Positions 1 to 16,689 of a DNA stretch of 64,000 nt are shown piece by piece. How positions within the stretch are numbered: the stretch's first letter is position 1; each line of letters begins with the position of its first letter. The DNA lies in NCBI GenBank assembly GCA_964006375.1, contig OZ023266.1:63409446-63473445 (forward strand), written 5' to 3'. The notes beneath the pieces are model-generated. The model was not told where the DNA came from and did not search any database. It worked only from the letters and a program-made list of their open reading frames with translations. The stretch comes from Tillus elongatus (Eukaryota > Arthropoda > Insecta > Coleoptera > Cleridae). The translations under genes and the position numbers were made by a program.

Positions 1-74
1 AACTGAAATAATGTATTTAAAGTCGTTAAGTTGCTAAAGAGGTTTATTGTTTGATTTCTCGTTTGTTGCTTTTT

Positions 75-196
75 AGTGAATTTCCGTAGAAAAAATTCAC
101 TAATCGGGAGATCCCGACTTTTAAATTTAAAAAAATTTTTGCAAATGAGTGCGAACTAGGACCCTTAGAACCCATATCCGGGGTCAGTTTCAATTT

Positions 197-290
<94 letters not shown>

Positions 291-910
291 ATGTGTCACA
301 CCGATAACTCAAAAAATAATGGGCTGATTTTGATAAAATTTGGCATGTACCTTTCTTTTGTAAATGGCTTAGATAAGTTCGTTAGTCAGGAAAATCGGAC
401 GAGGTTTTCCGGGAAAATTTTGAGTTTTTATTCGAAAAAAATTCTTATCTCAAAAATTAATAAGCCGATTTTAATAAAATTTGGCACGTACATTCCTTTT
501 GTAAATGGCTTTGACAAGTTTGTTAGTCAGGAAAATCGGACGAGGTTTTCCGGAAACATTTTGAGTTTTCATTCGAAAAAAAATTTTATCTGAAAGAATA
601 ATGAGCCGATTTTGATAAAATTTGGCACGTACCTTCCTTTTGTAAATGGCTTTGACAAGTTTGTTATACAAAAAAATAGGACGAGGTTTTCTGGGAAAAT
701 TTTCAGTTTTCATTTAAAAAAAAAATTATCTTAAAAAATAAAAAATCTATGATAACCAAATTTGGTAGGTAGGTTTACGATATAAAAAGTAAACTATACG
801 CCAAAATTTAGATTTCTATGTTACAAGAAAAAAAAGTTATAATAAAATATTTTCTGCCAGATCATTTCTATGAAAATTCACTACCATAACGCACTTGCTG
901 CGTCCAGGCT
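75..910 (+). mobile_element. AT-rich interspersed element with (TA)n core (HINE-like)
   Basis: Begins with a short inverted pair agtgaatttcc/aaattcact, then cagtttcaatttttatatg, the (TA)n tract (199-282), accgataactcaaaaaata, three ~125-bp direct subrepeats (aaaatttggcaYgtac...), and ends in aacgcacttgctgcgt, a 5-bp-stem hairpin. Microsatellite core, subterminal inverted repeats and end hairpin resemble Helentron-associated elements (DINE-1 type). No Rep/helicase is present. Confidence 0.6.
199..282. repeat. (TA)n microsatellite
   Basis: Core of the element 75-910. Confidence 0.95.
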
Positions 911-914
911 TTTT

Positions 915-3492
<2,578 letters not shown>

Positions 3493-4110
3493 ATTATATT
3501 TCACACCGATACCTTAAAAAATATATTTCTTATATAATTGGCTTGGATAGGTTAGTTGGCCAGGAAAATGGGACCAGTTTTCCTAAGAAAACTTGAGTCT
3601 TCATATCTCTAAAAAAACAAAGCTATTACAACTAAATTTGGTACACAAGTTTCTACCATAAAACGTATCCTACAGACCAAAATTCAGATATCTGAGTTAA
3701 AAGTAATAAAGTTATAGGCTTTTAAAAAAACATTTAGGTGCCCCTGGTGATCAAAGAAACTCACAAGACTAAAAGATTTTGTGTAGTTAACAAAATTTAT
3801 CGAATATTACACAAAAGATTCAGTTTTCTTGGTGCAAAACAGTTAGAAAGTCCAGAAAAAAAGATTTAAAATATAAAAGTTGTTCCTCCTAAAACGTCAA
3901 AGTTTTAATCTCAGAGTTAAAATTGGCGATTTTTAAGCAAAGATTCTGAAACGACTGCGAGTTATGTAGAAGAAGCGTGGTGCGAAGTGTGTTTTACAAA
4001 CTCTCAAGTTTCCGCCTCAACTGGGACTGTTTGTTATTTTACTAACATATTTGCAGAAAATTGATTTTAATAGATCCCGTCTCTAACGCTTTGGCAGTAG
4101 TTTAAGCTAT
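3493..4110 (+). mobile_element. HINE-like body fragment
   Basis: Follows a (TA)n tract with cacaccgatac, then matches (inverted) the body of 7560-8100 and 47150-47670. No hairpin end. Confidence 0.5.
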
Positions 4111-4999
4111 TTAGTTTTTAAATTAATTGTCTAATATTTGTTTTTTAACAAAATATATTTGAAAAAGTTTATCTCTTCAGGTAATAAATTGATTAACGGA
4201 CAAACCATACACCCAGTAGTAAGTGTTTACACCAGGCAAGTGTGTTATGGTAGAGCATTTTTGTTAACAATCTTTTCAAATGTTAATAACTAATTGTCTA
4301 TTAAATTATTATCAAATATAATAAATCTGTGAATTTGGTACCTAAGTATAGAGACATTGACATGTCGCAAATTTCGAGTATATTTCTTTATGGAAAACAG
4401 AATATTTAAATTTCAAAAAGTTTATTAGATTTCCTCTGTATCGCATACATTACACCACAATATTCCACGTCAGTGGTGACACTTTGGCTTCCAGGTAGAC
4501 TCTTATTCTCAAGATATTTGGATCGCATCCTCGTAAGGGATCAAATGAACATTTTTTTTCAGTTTTTTATTTGATTCTAATAACTAATTAGATTCCGATT
4601 ATTCAGCGTATTTTCATAGAAAATTTTTAGAATGTTAATTAACTTTGGTACGAAAGAGGTAAGACGCAATTAATTTAATAGGATTATCTATGCTGGGTAC
4701 ACAGTAGAAAATTTTTGTTTTTTAATATTATCTCGTAATAGCACTGAAAAGTTCGCATTCACTAGCCGATGGCGCTAAAACTAGTTAAAAAATTAATTGA
4801 TAGTACTTTTAATCCAATACTTCCATCTGAATTATAAGTAACACTTTTTTTTTCAATCATATACTAAAGTTCTTATACTTTCTTATTAAAATTTTCACAA
4901 AGGGCTTTTACTTATTTGAAACAATAAACACGCTTTATTTAGTTAGTAGAATGCCATTATAACTAAATATTATCTCTATAAGAAAACTTTGAAAGAGAA
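4111..4999. other. Unassigned AT-rich sequence
   Basis: No reading frame, repeat or structure recognised. Confidence 0.5.
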
Positions 5000-6420
5000 G
5001 AGACCACCGAATTCGGAAGTTTTAATAATTGTTGTGAAAAAAAAATGAAAAAAGATGGGAATCTGCTTTAATTCCTACCGTAAGCCACATCCGAGTTAAA
5101 ACCTTATTACGACGAAAATTTGAAACTAAATAGATTCCCCAATCGCAAGAAAAACAGTAAATGTGACGAAAAGATTCAAATTTTGCCGGATATCGCAGCT
5201 TGTATGCGGAATACGTAGGACTATTGCACCCGTTGTTCAAGAGAAGTACCAGCGTTAGAGCAGGAGTTGCTCGACTTACAGTGATGTAATAGAAATATGA
5301 TGAAATATAATAATTGATGCTGCTGGCAGTAAGATAACAAAAAAGCTGTACAAACAGAGGAAATGAAAGGGAATGCTTTTAAAAATAAACTTTCTAATAA
5401 GTTAGATTCTACGACTTCCCCAAACACATCAAAGATATCAATGCTTTGAGATTGGCATCCTCATAAATGTAAGATTAAAGTTAGAGGAGCATTATCACAA
5501 TCAAGAAAACCTCACCAAGAAAACTGTCTGGCAAAAGAGGTACAACACTCAACGTTTCTATTCCACGATACAAATGGAAGAACATTCTTTTATGCTTTCG
5601 GTACCCGCATTTCTTTCACTTGGGTCATGTTACGCCACCTATTTGGACAGGCAAAGCCACATATCTGAGACTATTATAAATATTATGTCAGTCAACGACC
5701 TGGATTCTGAGGATATTGTTTGCGTTGGTTGTGATGGAATAACTACCAACACCAATTGCAACAGCGGTGAGATTCTATTTCTTAAACTGTATCTAGGCAG
5801 ACCGCTTCAGTGGTTCTTGTGCCTGTTACACGCTAATAATTTGCCCCTAAGGTATTTGTTTAATAGTCTAGATGGTTGCAGTTCTGAACCTCTAAAGTAC
5901 CACGGGCCTATCAGAAAAGCTTTGGCTACCTGTGAAAAAATTTAGTGCCTGTTGTTAACCAATGTCAGGAAACCTATACATGATTTTGAACAAAGCATCA
6001 TTCAAAAATTCAGAACAAATCAAAAATATTGAATTGAGATCTACCAAACAGTGGCTTCTGCGAATTTTCCTGTAAAACTCGCAATTTGACCTCTAGCAAA
6101 ATTAGCGCATTCTCGTTAGTTCACCACGGCCGATCGAATTTTAAGACTATACGTTTCGTCCCGATATACAGACAAAAACTTATACCTTTTGGTGAAATAT
6201 ATTTATAAAATTTTGAAATAAAAAATACCCTTCTTGCAATAATGGAGCTTTTCTTTTTTTTATTGGTTACTTTTTCTAGATACGTACCTAATGAGCTGAA
6301 GTCAATCATTGCACATGTTCTGGAATGGGTTTTTCGGTCACGCAGAAAATCTGCATTAAACAATGATTTCGCGCAACCAAAGAAGCATTTGAGAGCTTGC
6401 CGTTGAGAAAGTCATTCAAG
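5000..6420 (+). pseudogene. Orphan transposon-like protein, broken
   Basis: The best stretch, 5574-5945, reads SEDIVCVGCDGITTNTNCNS, RPLQWFLCLLHANNLPLRYL, KYHGPIRKALATCE. Further downstream in other frames: YVPNELKSIIAHVLEW. This resembles a family of repeated proteins seen in beetles and aphids, often unannotated. A GCDG...N motif and conserved HAN suggest a DDE-type core, as inference only. At least four frameshifts. Confidence 0.5.
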
Positions 6421-6737
6421 CCAGAAAATGTCATAAGTCTGCAACTATCTTAATATTCAAGGCACCAAAAATAATGTTTGCTGTAACGGATTCTAACGAT
6501 ATGATATTGTAAATTGATACACAACTTACTCTTCCACATATCCTGTCCTTCATAGCTCATGAAGACTTAAGAGACAATACGGAGAAAAGAAGAAATCGAG
6601 GAATGTTTAGGGGATATTTCGCTTTTTCTCTACCACACGCAGGCAGCAGAACGCTTTGTGAAAATAGTTACATAAGTGGCCGGAGAAGTGTCACGGGATG
6701 GTGTAATACGGAATAAAGTGAATTCCAGATCAAAAAG

Positions 6738-7191
6738 TCTGGATGCAGCAAGTGCGTTATGTTAGGAAATTTTCATAAAAATGTTTTTAATAGTAAATAT
6801 GTTTTTTCTTTGTACGTTAACGTTGGTCTATTTCCGCGACTATGGTCAATCACCAACACCAGGGAGCAGTTTCATTTCACCGTTTCGGAAATTTTGACGA
6901 ACCCCTGCCTTTCTCTGAGGAATCTAGGGACCTTTAACGTACCTAACACCGCATGGACACGGGACAAACGGCGTACGTCTTATGTCTTTTTTACATCTTA
7001 GAAACATTATACCATGTTTCATCAAAACAAATTTATTGTTTGAACATGTGCATACATATTCCGAACATAAACTTAAAATGTTTTCGAAAAACTGGTTTCC
7101 TGGTCAATGAACTTTAGGTTAATAGCAAACTCAGCTTTTGAAAAGCATTTAATGAAAGTTCACTACCATAACGCACTTGCTGCTTCCAGAA
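6738..7191 (-). mobile_element. HINE-like element with hairpin ends on both sides
   Basis: Left tctggatgcagcaagtgcg and right cgcacttgctgcttccaga are inverted. The interior is split by a SINE body. Differs from other copies in having the hairpin end twice. Confidence 0.6.
6818..6996 (-). mobile_element. SINE body, copy C (headless)
   Basis: cgcgactatggtcaatcacc, gcatggacacgggacaaacg match the SINE body. It interrupts the interspersed element 6738-7191. Confidence 0.65.
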
Positions 7192-7424
7192 TTTATTTTC
7201 TTACAAACATGCATTATACTTCGATAGAAAATGCAATAATATAAGGCATGAAAAAGAAATTTTGTATCACCAACGACTATTCGGCCAGCCAGTAATTGTA
7301 AAGATAATTTTATAAGACATCCCATAATTAACGTTTACACTTTTTCTCGAATCTTGTATAATAACGCAGATATTGAACTTTACCGTCGAAATGCGTGAGC
7401 CTGTGTATATGACAACAGATAAAA

Positions 7425-8200
<776 letters not shown>

Positions 8201-8929
8201 ACCGGATGCGCCAAACTCGATGGGCTATTCGAAGTATCTAGAGAACGAAAAAAAGGTAGGAATTTGATATTAAGGTTATGTTCATACAAAGTCGTGATCT
8301 TTATTTTTCAAATATTTTTGATAATCGCGGTGTTGCCAGATCCCCTCTTACCAAGTACCAACTCTGATTTTTTTAATAGAATACCCTATATATTATGACC
8401 TTTTTAGATTCCACGGAATATTCTGGAACTTGTATGTATAACCTATCTTTCACTTATCTTGGGCCGTTTAGGAAATAAAATTTATTTTTTTAAGAAATTT
8501 GCCAACCAGCGTCTCTTAATATAAAAATGTTTTCTTTTCAACCAACATAGCTGGAGGCCTGATTTTTCGGTGGTTGTTCCTTATTATGTTGCTGTATCAT
8601 AACATTTTAAACGAATTAACTTGATGCATGCAGGGGTGTCCACATTATAATAGACTTTTTATGTAACATTAAAATGGAAGTTAAGCGGAAATTTTAAATG
8701 GAATGCCTGTATTTTATAGTGAAACACGAAGGATTAGTTAATTCTTTAGCTATAAGTATAATGTGACGTTATACCTATTTTTAGCGGTTTTGGACTTATA
8801 AGCAAAAAAACAGAATAATGCTAGTATTGGAAACCTAACCAAACTCTTGTAACTTTAGCCAATATATAATAGCTGTAATTATTATAATACTTGTTAAAAT
8901 ATACATACTTGTTTTGTAATACATATAGT

Positions 8930-9355
8930 ACAGGCAATATAGGAGCCCGTTACTCTTGTCCATAATGCACTAAACTACAGGAGTTTTGTTTTTGATACAT
9001 AGGTTCAGAATGACGTACTGAATGTAAAAACATAAAATTCTTACAAATTAGGAGGGCGGAAGTGCTGCCATTTTGGGAAAAACCGTTTCGGCCTATATCT
9101 CCGTAACCGTACACTTTAGGCCAAAAATGGTAATGACCTTTATTGTAGATAATTGCATTTCTGATCTTTTTTGTAAAAAAATTTTTTTGTATCACTCACC
9201 GTTTACAACTTATTCGACTATTAGGAATCATTTATTGACTTTTTTAAATGTTACACTTCTCAATCGACAAATTTCCTAAAACTTTTATTCAAAAATTTTA
9301 TTTCTTAAATGAATATTTTCAAAGTTATAACGCGTTAAATGTTGAACTAATAAAT
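8930..9355 (+). repeat. 440-bp MITE, copy 1
   Basis: tacaggcaatataggagcccg to aacgcgttaaatgttg. Four copies in the window, ends next to TA. Confidence 0.65.
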
Positions 9356-9583
9356 AATTTGACTTTTTATATGAAAAAAACGTCAAGTACCCGTTGAATA
9401 TTTTTTTTATTATTTATATATTTTATACAATAAATAGTACTCTACTTCGAATTGCCCCTCGACTTTTATCAAATAATCAATCATATATTGAGAGCATAAG
9501 GAAATAAACGACAAAGAAAACGGGAAATTTATTTAAAAAACATGCAAAAAAATTATTTTCAAAAACGTACAACGAAAAATGAT

Positions 9584-9830
9584 TTAACAATTTTCTTCTC
9601 CTCTTGTGTGTTTAAAAGGCGGTGGAGATTGAAAATCATCCTCCTCTTCCTCTTCGTCACATTCTTCGGTAGCACACAATGATTTTAACGCCTCAATTAC
9701 GTGTTCGTCGGCGTGATCGACAACATCTTCATCAACATCCTGCAATTCTGTTTCGTCAACGGTTACTTCCGGCTTTTTTTGATACAGGAGGGAGAGATGC
9801 CTCATGCAGACCTCGTTCACGACACCGTAG
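9584..9830 (-). pseudogene. Unidentified acidic C-terminal coding fragment
   Basis: NEVCMRHLSLLYQKKPEVTV, then a run with many Asp/Glu (CDEEEEEDDFQSPPPF) and a stop. Looks like the C-terminus of a transposon protein, but I do not recognise it. Confidence 0.35.
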
Positions 9831-9989
9831 TGCCGTAGAATATCGAGGTACTGTGAGACTCGTACTCTTAGTACACCTACTCACTAAAACTCCCTCCCTG
9901 GGAGTACCGGACCTTAGTCCATACCTCCGTCGGAAAGAATACACACAATGACTTTTTGGGTATGAATGTTTCCATTCTGTTTTTGCCGC

Positions 9990-11025
9990 GGGGGCGTTAG
10001 CGGGTAAGTATAAGCTTTGGATGCTTATGCTTATGTGGAAGTTGCTCGTCGTAGTCGGTGGCACTACGGAGCAGAGCATTTGGGTGAGAAGCGGCTTTTG
10101 CGAACTGAGTTGTGGATAGTTGAGTTATAAACTCAAGTATCGAAGGCATTTCCAGATCAGAGTGAATCTGGCTGTTTCGGACAAACCATGGCGCTCCGGT
10201 AACCATTCTCAGGATTTTGTTCTGTATGATTTAAAGGGTCTTGTGTGTTGCGGCCGCGGTGGCCCATGCAGATGATGCATAGGTCAAGGCTGTCCGGATA
10301 ATGACTTTGTACATGAGCAACTTATTGTTCATGGACAATTTGGAATTTCTATTTAGAAGTGGGAACAGCTTCGAGATGAACATCGAGGCTTTTTTACGGG
10401 CGTGATCGATGAGGGCGCCATGTGTTTGTCGAGGAAAACCCCGAGGTATTTGGCGGAATCTTGCCAGGGAATTAGACGGTTGTCTAATGAAACGTGTTCG
10501 TGAGGTGTGTCTCCTCTTGGAAAATAGGACAGCTGAACATTTATCGGGGTTTATGGCTAGAAGGGATTTCCTATACCATGATTGCACCTCGACTACGGCG
10601 GTCTGAAGACGTTCGGTTATTATCCTCGGCTGAGTGGAGCTGCTGAGGATGGTAGTGTCGTCTGCGTACAGTGCGTATGTCACGTTTATGGGGGCTGTCG
10701 GAATGTCTGCTACAAATATACTGTACAGCAGTGGGGAGATAGCAGAACCCTGCGGGAGACCGGTCGTGGCTGGGTACGTTCTAGATCTGGCTCCCAGATG
10801 TTTCACCTGGTACTTCCTCTGTTGTAGGTATGACCTAATTAGCAGAATCAGAGGGAGGGATAACTGAATTATAGAAGTTTGTTTAAGAGGCCCGCATGCC
10901 AAACCCTATCGAAGGCTTGAGCAATGTCAAGGACTATTGCACCAGTTGACTTGTTTATATTAAATCCTTCGGTGATGTTTTCCACCACACGAAGGACTTG
11001 GTCTGTGGTGGATCTTCCGGCTTAT
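9990..11025 (-). pseudogene. Jockey-type reverse transcriptase, 5'-truncated
   Basis: Reverse strand: TTDQVLRVVENITEGFNI near 11010, then frame change, IRSYLQQRKYQVKHLG, GLPQGSAISPLLYSIFVADI, LYADDTTIL (catalytic box intact), LAINPDKCSAVLF, and after a break TGAPWFVRN, ATDYDEQLPHKHKHPKL. Truncated at ~11025 against CXC-domain sequence. Two or more frameshifts. Confidence 0.82.
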
Positions 11026-11330
11026 TGGAGCACGTTCCTTCTGTATCATTCTCACAAATGACCGTGCACTCCAACCCTGCTTTTCGGCAGCCACGGGGTC
11101 TACCACAGCCTGTTCTGCATTTGCATGATATACACTCCAGCAAGCTGGGTGGTGCAATTGGTATTGTTGATGAGATTGGTTGAAGACCGTGTGGTATACG
11201 TATCCAGCCTCATTCTGCTGGGTCCAAATAATTCCCAAGCCAGGTTGATTAACATGTGTTCATGTTGGCTCTCTCCTCTTTCAATGATCGCTTTTATTAG
11301 GCTTTGGATACGTTTCTTTTTCAACAATAC
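10955..11330 (-). pseudogene. Cysteine-rich CXC (tesmin-like) domain fragment
   Basis: Reverse reading ECISCKCRTGCGRPRGCRKA then GLECTVICEND and GTCSN: the Cys spacing of a CXC repeat. Preceding coding is in other frames (HPACWSVYHANAEQ). Similar Cys-rich ends occur in transposon-derived insect proteins; I cannot name the parent. Confidence 0.5.
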
Positions 11331-11637
11331 TGTATCCTATTCGCCTAACGGCTCATCACAAAAAAACAGCTGTTCATCTTAATTCACTCTTATAATTTTC
11401 TCACAAGAATTCATCAGAAGAAAGTGTAAATAAGAGACACGAAAATAACACTGCTAGCTTTGCCGTCGCACAGACCATACTGAGCACAAACATTTTCGCT
11501 TCGGTCGTCCTTTCTGCCCCCTCCTTCACGTCAAAATCTAGTTTTGGAAATACCCGGCTCATATATAGATATATGAATATACATTAACCGTTGAAGACCT
11601 TTCAGGTCAATTCGAGAACCTTCTATAAGAAGGGTCT

Positions 11638-11754
<117 letters not shown>

Positions 11755-11814
11755 TATTGGATGACTCAGTTTTCAAGCCCAGACTGGTGTCAACCGTCTA
11801 GGAACAGGATTTTT

Positions 11815-12268
11815 GATATTAACGCGTTATAACTTTGAAAATATTAATTTGAGGAAAAAAAAGTTTAAAGTAAAAGTTGGAGGAAATTTGTCGGTTGAAA
11901 AGTTGAGCTGTAAGCATTTCATTGTCTAAACAATTATTAACAAAGATATAGGTAAACAAGTCAATAAATGAATCCTAATAGTCGTATAAGTTGTAAATGG
12001 TGAGTGATACAAAAAAAATTATTTCACAAAAAAAGATGAGAAATGCAATTATCTACAATAAAGGTCATTACCATTTTTGGCCTAAAGTGCACGGTTACGG
12101 AGATATAGGCTGAAACGGTTTTTCTCAAAATGGCGGCACTTCCGCTATCCTAATTTGTAAGGATTTTGTGTTTTTACATTCAGTACGTCATTCTAAACCT
12201 ATGTATCAAAAAAATATGTAACTCCTGTAGTTTAGTGCAGAAACAAATTATCTATTGCCTGTATTAAT
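11815..12268 (-). repeat. 440-bp MITE, copy 2
   Basis: Inverted copy: taacgcgttataactttg to tctattgcctgtatta. Confidence 0.65.
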
Positions 12269-12813
12269 ATCAGCTGTCCCGTCAGCAGTATATGTCCGCA
12301 CTCTACCCTCACTAGTGCTCATGTTTCCATATAATCAGTGTAATATAAGCATTAATCAAATCATTTTCAAATTATGCTCAAAAATCCAAATAAGCGATAA
12401 TCCTAGGCTGTTGTAGAGCCACATATGGCAGATGGTTTGCTAATTTTTACCTTACCTAATTTTGAAGTATATGAAAAAAATATATCTCAAAAGGGCCTCA
12501 TATTTCCGCACTTTACCTTAACTTTTTCATACGTTTATTCATAAACATTCTTTTTGTTATAACTGACAAAATTCTTTTTGTTTTCTAGTGGGGTTGTTCC
12601 AATACGACAAAAAAATGGTTAAAATATATCCAAAAACGTACAGACACCAAATGGTTAATGTAAAATCGGTGTTGTGTTTCAATGCTGAAGATGTTGAGGT
12701 AAAAACTGTAAATAGTTCAAAAAAAATTAAAATTAACCTTAGTATTCGACCTGCCAAGTGAACTAAGTATAATTTTACCTGCGTCATATGGCTAGATAAT
12801 AATAAAAACTAAC

Positions 12814-13529
<716 letters not shown>

Positions 13530-13886
13530 ATGTGACTAGCTGTTTTAAAGATACACTTCCCTATATACAGACGAATATATGTGTATTGTGTAATCTTTAT
13601 TTTATTAGCTGAAGCAGTGTTTATGGTCTGCAAGAGTTAACCGCTTTTATATGTGTGTCGTTTTGTAATTTGCCTATTCCGATGACTGAAAATAAGTTCC
13701 TCTCAATGCATCTTCAATTTTGGAAATAAAATTAGAAATCGCGTTGAGCTAAACCCATTGGGAAGCTGATTCCAAAATAACACGTTAAAAGTCATCTTCG
13801 CCTAATGTTGCCTTGCCAATTGAAAGAACAAAAGTCACTGACCCTAGTATCACTCACGTTGCAATTCATATTTTAATTAAATAAAA

Positions 13887-14240
<354 letters not shown>

Positions 14241-14322
14241 CAAAATAAAGGAATTGAATTGAATATCTTTTGCTTCTATAGTCCACATATGCCTTTAGCA
14301 TATTCTGCATTTTTAAATAAGC

Positions 14323-14645
14323 AGCCTCGATGGTTCAGTGCTCTGTGCCTCTGGACCCAAAGTTCTTGTGTTCGATCTCAGCAGAAGCGTCAAACTATTT
14401 TTCAGTACATACCGTAAATTATCATCGATGGGATTGTAGAATTGTGTTAGAGCAAGTTGACTGCATGTCCTGCGCTTCGGAGAGGGCGTAAAGCCGTCGG
14501 TCCCGTGTACCATGAGATGTTGGGCGCAATAAAGATATGTACCTTCTTAACAGAAAGGAAGGGGTTGAGCAATATTGGGTGGTGAGGTAAAACCGCTCAC
14601 TTGCATCGGTGATTGGCTACAGTCGCGGAAAAATGCCGACCTTAA
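14323..14645 (+). mobile_element. tRNA-derived SINE, copy A
   Basis: tRNA-like head gcctcgatggttcagtgctc with B box gttcgatct, then a body (ggagagggcgtaaagccgtc, cggtgattggctacagtcgc). The body recurs inverted at 21345 and 6818. Confidence 0.7.
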
Positions 14646-14663
14646 AATATAAAAAAGACTGTA

Positions 14664-14795
14664 GTGAATTTTCATTAAGAAAATTCAGTAATAAATAGGT
14701 ATCGATGGTAAGACTTTTATAACATTTCTTCATATGAGCGTGAATTAGGGCCGCTAGAACCCGTTTGAATGTTTATATGTTTATGTTGTGAATAT
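14664..14795 (+). mobile_element. HINE-like end fragment
   Basis: agtgaattttcattaagaaaattcagt hairpin-type end (split pair), then agaacccgtttgaatgttta. No (TA)n. Confidence 0.45.
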
Positions 14796-15202
14796 CAAAT
14801 TGGAAATTTAGCCTCTTTAGGTTTTAGACATGATACAATTACAAGAGAGATATGATAATGCGGCTACCTATTTTTGCACTGTCATGCGGATGACGTCACG
14901 GGGCGAGTATAGGCGCAAAGTAATAATGTTTTGTTGCAGTACAGTGAATCTGACGTTTCATCACATCCCATAACCACTTAACAAATTATGAAATTGTTGT
15001 TTTTTAATAGGTTTTATAAATGTATTTTACTCATTTTTGTGTGTATATAGTTAGAAGTATTTTTTATGATAGTATACTACTCTGACATGCTAACGATGTC
15101 AAGTTTATGACTGTTCACGCGCTTTAAATAGCTTCTTTATTTTTCAAGTTTGTGTTTCCCCAATCTTAATTAAAGTCCCTTCTTAATTGTACTTATCTTG
15201 TG

Positions 15203-15206
<4 letters not shown>
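14796..15206. other. Unassigned sequence
   Basis: Contains gatgacgtcacggggcgag (a CRE-like TGACGTCA palindrome) but no gene seen. Confidence 0.4.

Positions 15207-15263
<57 letters not shown>
15207..15263. repeat. (TA)n microsatellite
   Basis: Left of the PLE remnant 15264-15567. Confidence 0.95.
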
Positions 15264-15266
<3 letters not shown>

Positions 15267-15564
15267 CGAAAGATATCCGCGGTCTTTAATGTGAAATATA
15301 CTTGTTCTCGGGTTGAACCGCGTTCAGAACTTATTAAAACTCGACGTTTCGGCTCCTGTTCCTTAGATCTCTCTGAGGCCTGGGGTTGAACACACCGAGA
15401 CTTTAGAGACGACGATCTCCAGCGAGATTTGGGGAGTAGGCAGATTGAGGCCTTAGAGTGTTCTTACATATTTCCTTTACCTCTTGAAAATGGCTCCGAA
15501 ACAGGAGCCCAAACGTCGACTTTTAATAAATTCTGGACGCGGTTCAACCCGAGAATCAAGTATA

Positions 15565-15567
<3 letters not shown>
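15264..15567. mobile_element. PLE-end inverted repeat between (TA)n tracts
   Basis: Left gttctcgggttgaaccgcg ... cgacgtttcggctcctgtt and right aacaggagcccaaacgtcga ... cgcggttcaacccgagaa are inverted copies around a ~110-bp centre. The right side shows the stem GGCTCC/GGAGCC with a decayed core (ttgaaaa, cAAAC), resembling other PLE hammerheads. Confidence 0.6.

Positions 15568-15639
<72 letters not shown>
15568..15639. repeat. (TA)n microsatellite
   Basis: Right of the PLE remnant 15264-15567. Confidence 0.95.
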
Positions 15640-15642
<3 letters not shown>

Positions 15643-16040
15643 AGTGAAAATGCAAGGGAACTTATTTAATTAAGTGCTTTATTCTATATTATCTGAACAA
15701 GACATTAAGGCGGTGAAGTAGAATCCAATTTGGTAAATTTGCGGTCTACTGCACGGGGTGTTTTTAGAAATTTGTTTTCAATAACATGCTTAGAACCTCC
15801 CTCGGATATACAATCCACAAGACAAATTTGTTGCTAACAACCCCCAAGAAAGTTAAAGAACCAAGAATGAATAGGGATGCTGGGCGGGGAGGAAATATGG
15901 GAGGAAAATACTAAAACAAAAAACACCTAGACTTTGAAAAGATGCGTTTTTTACATTTTGCAGCAGTACCTCTTTTAAACCCTGTCTACCCTGCACATCA
16001 CCCATATTTCCCCCAGATCCGGTAACTTTCTTGGGGGTTG
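15640..16040. other. Unassigned sequence
   Basis: aacccccaagaaagttaaag at 15839 is inverted at 16022 (aactttcttgggggttgct), so part may be the arm of a larger element holding the hairpin MITE. Confidence 0.4.
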
Positions 16041-16229
16041 CTCCTTAAAAAGAATTTTTATGATTTATGCCTTGAAGGTGGTTGTATCCATGCACGAGGG
16101 GAAGAAGAACCTCCCCGTGCTTTTGGATGGGGGGCAGAAACTCTAGTCGTCCTGGGGGTTCTTCTTCCCCTTCTGCATGCATATAATTACCCTCAATGCA
16201 TGAACCAAAAGAATTTTGTAGGTTCAACT
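16041..16229. repeat. Hairpin MITE-like palindrome
   Basis: Arms of ~80 bp (aaagaatttttatgattta...gaggggaagaagaacc and ggttcttcttccccttc...aaaagaattttgtag) around a ~35-bp centre. Confidence 0.6.
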
Positions 16230-16429
16230 TTCTGGTTTATTTTTTGTTGAGTATATTTCCTGTATATCAATTGCTTTGTTTGAATTTTGTATCCAAATTA
16301 CTGTATGAATAATTATGTTAGAGATCGTGTTTCTGCTTGTCATTCTTCACCTTATTTTTTACTATTCCTAATTAAATAAAGTAATTTTTTTATAACTTTT
16401 AGTATAAGGCTAAATTATTAATATGTTAC

Positions 16430-16490
16430 TCTTACAAAAATTCATTACCATAACTCATTTGCTGCGCCCCAAACTTTTTTAAATAGACAT
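16430..16490 (+). mobile_element. HINE-like hairpin end, isolated
   Basis: aaattcattaccataactca then tttgctgcgcccc: a degraded hairpin end only. Confidence 0.4.
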
Positions 16491-16689
16491 AGGAGTTAAT
16501 TCGAAAATTTAACTCATACATCATATAAAAACCAAACCTCTAAAATATCCAATCTCTTTGTGTCATGATCTAAATAAAGTCAACACACCAAAAACAGCAT
16601 AATTATGCTGTACCAAAAATACATATGAAAATATAGTAAACAGACCCTTGACCCAGACTGTCTTATTATCTCTTAACTATATACACGTG

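Noticed and set aside
14880..14905. CRE-like TGACGTCA as a promoter
   Set aside because: No gene or transcript evidence nearby.
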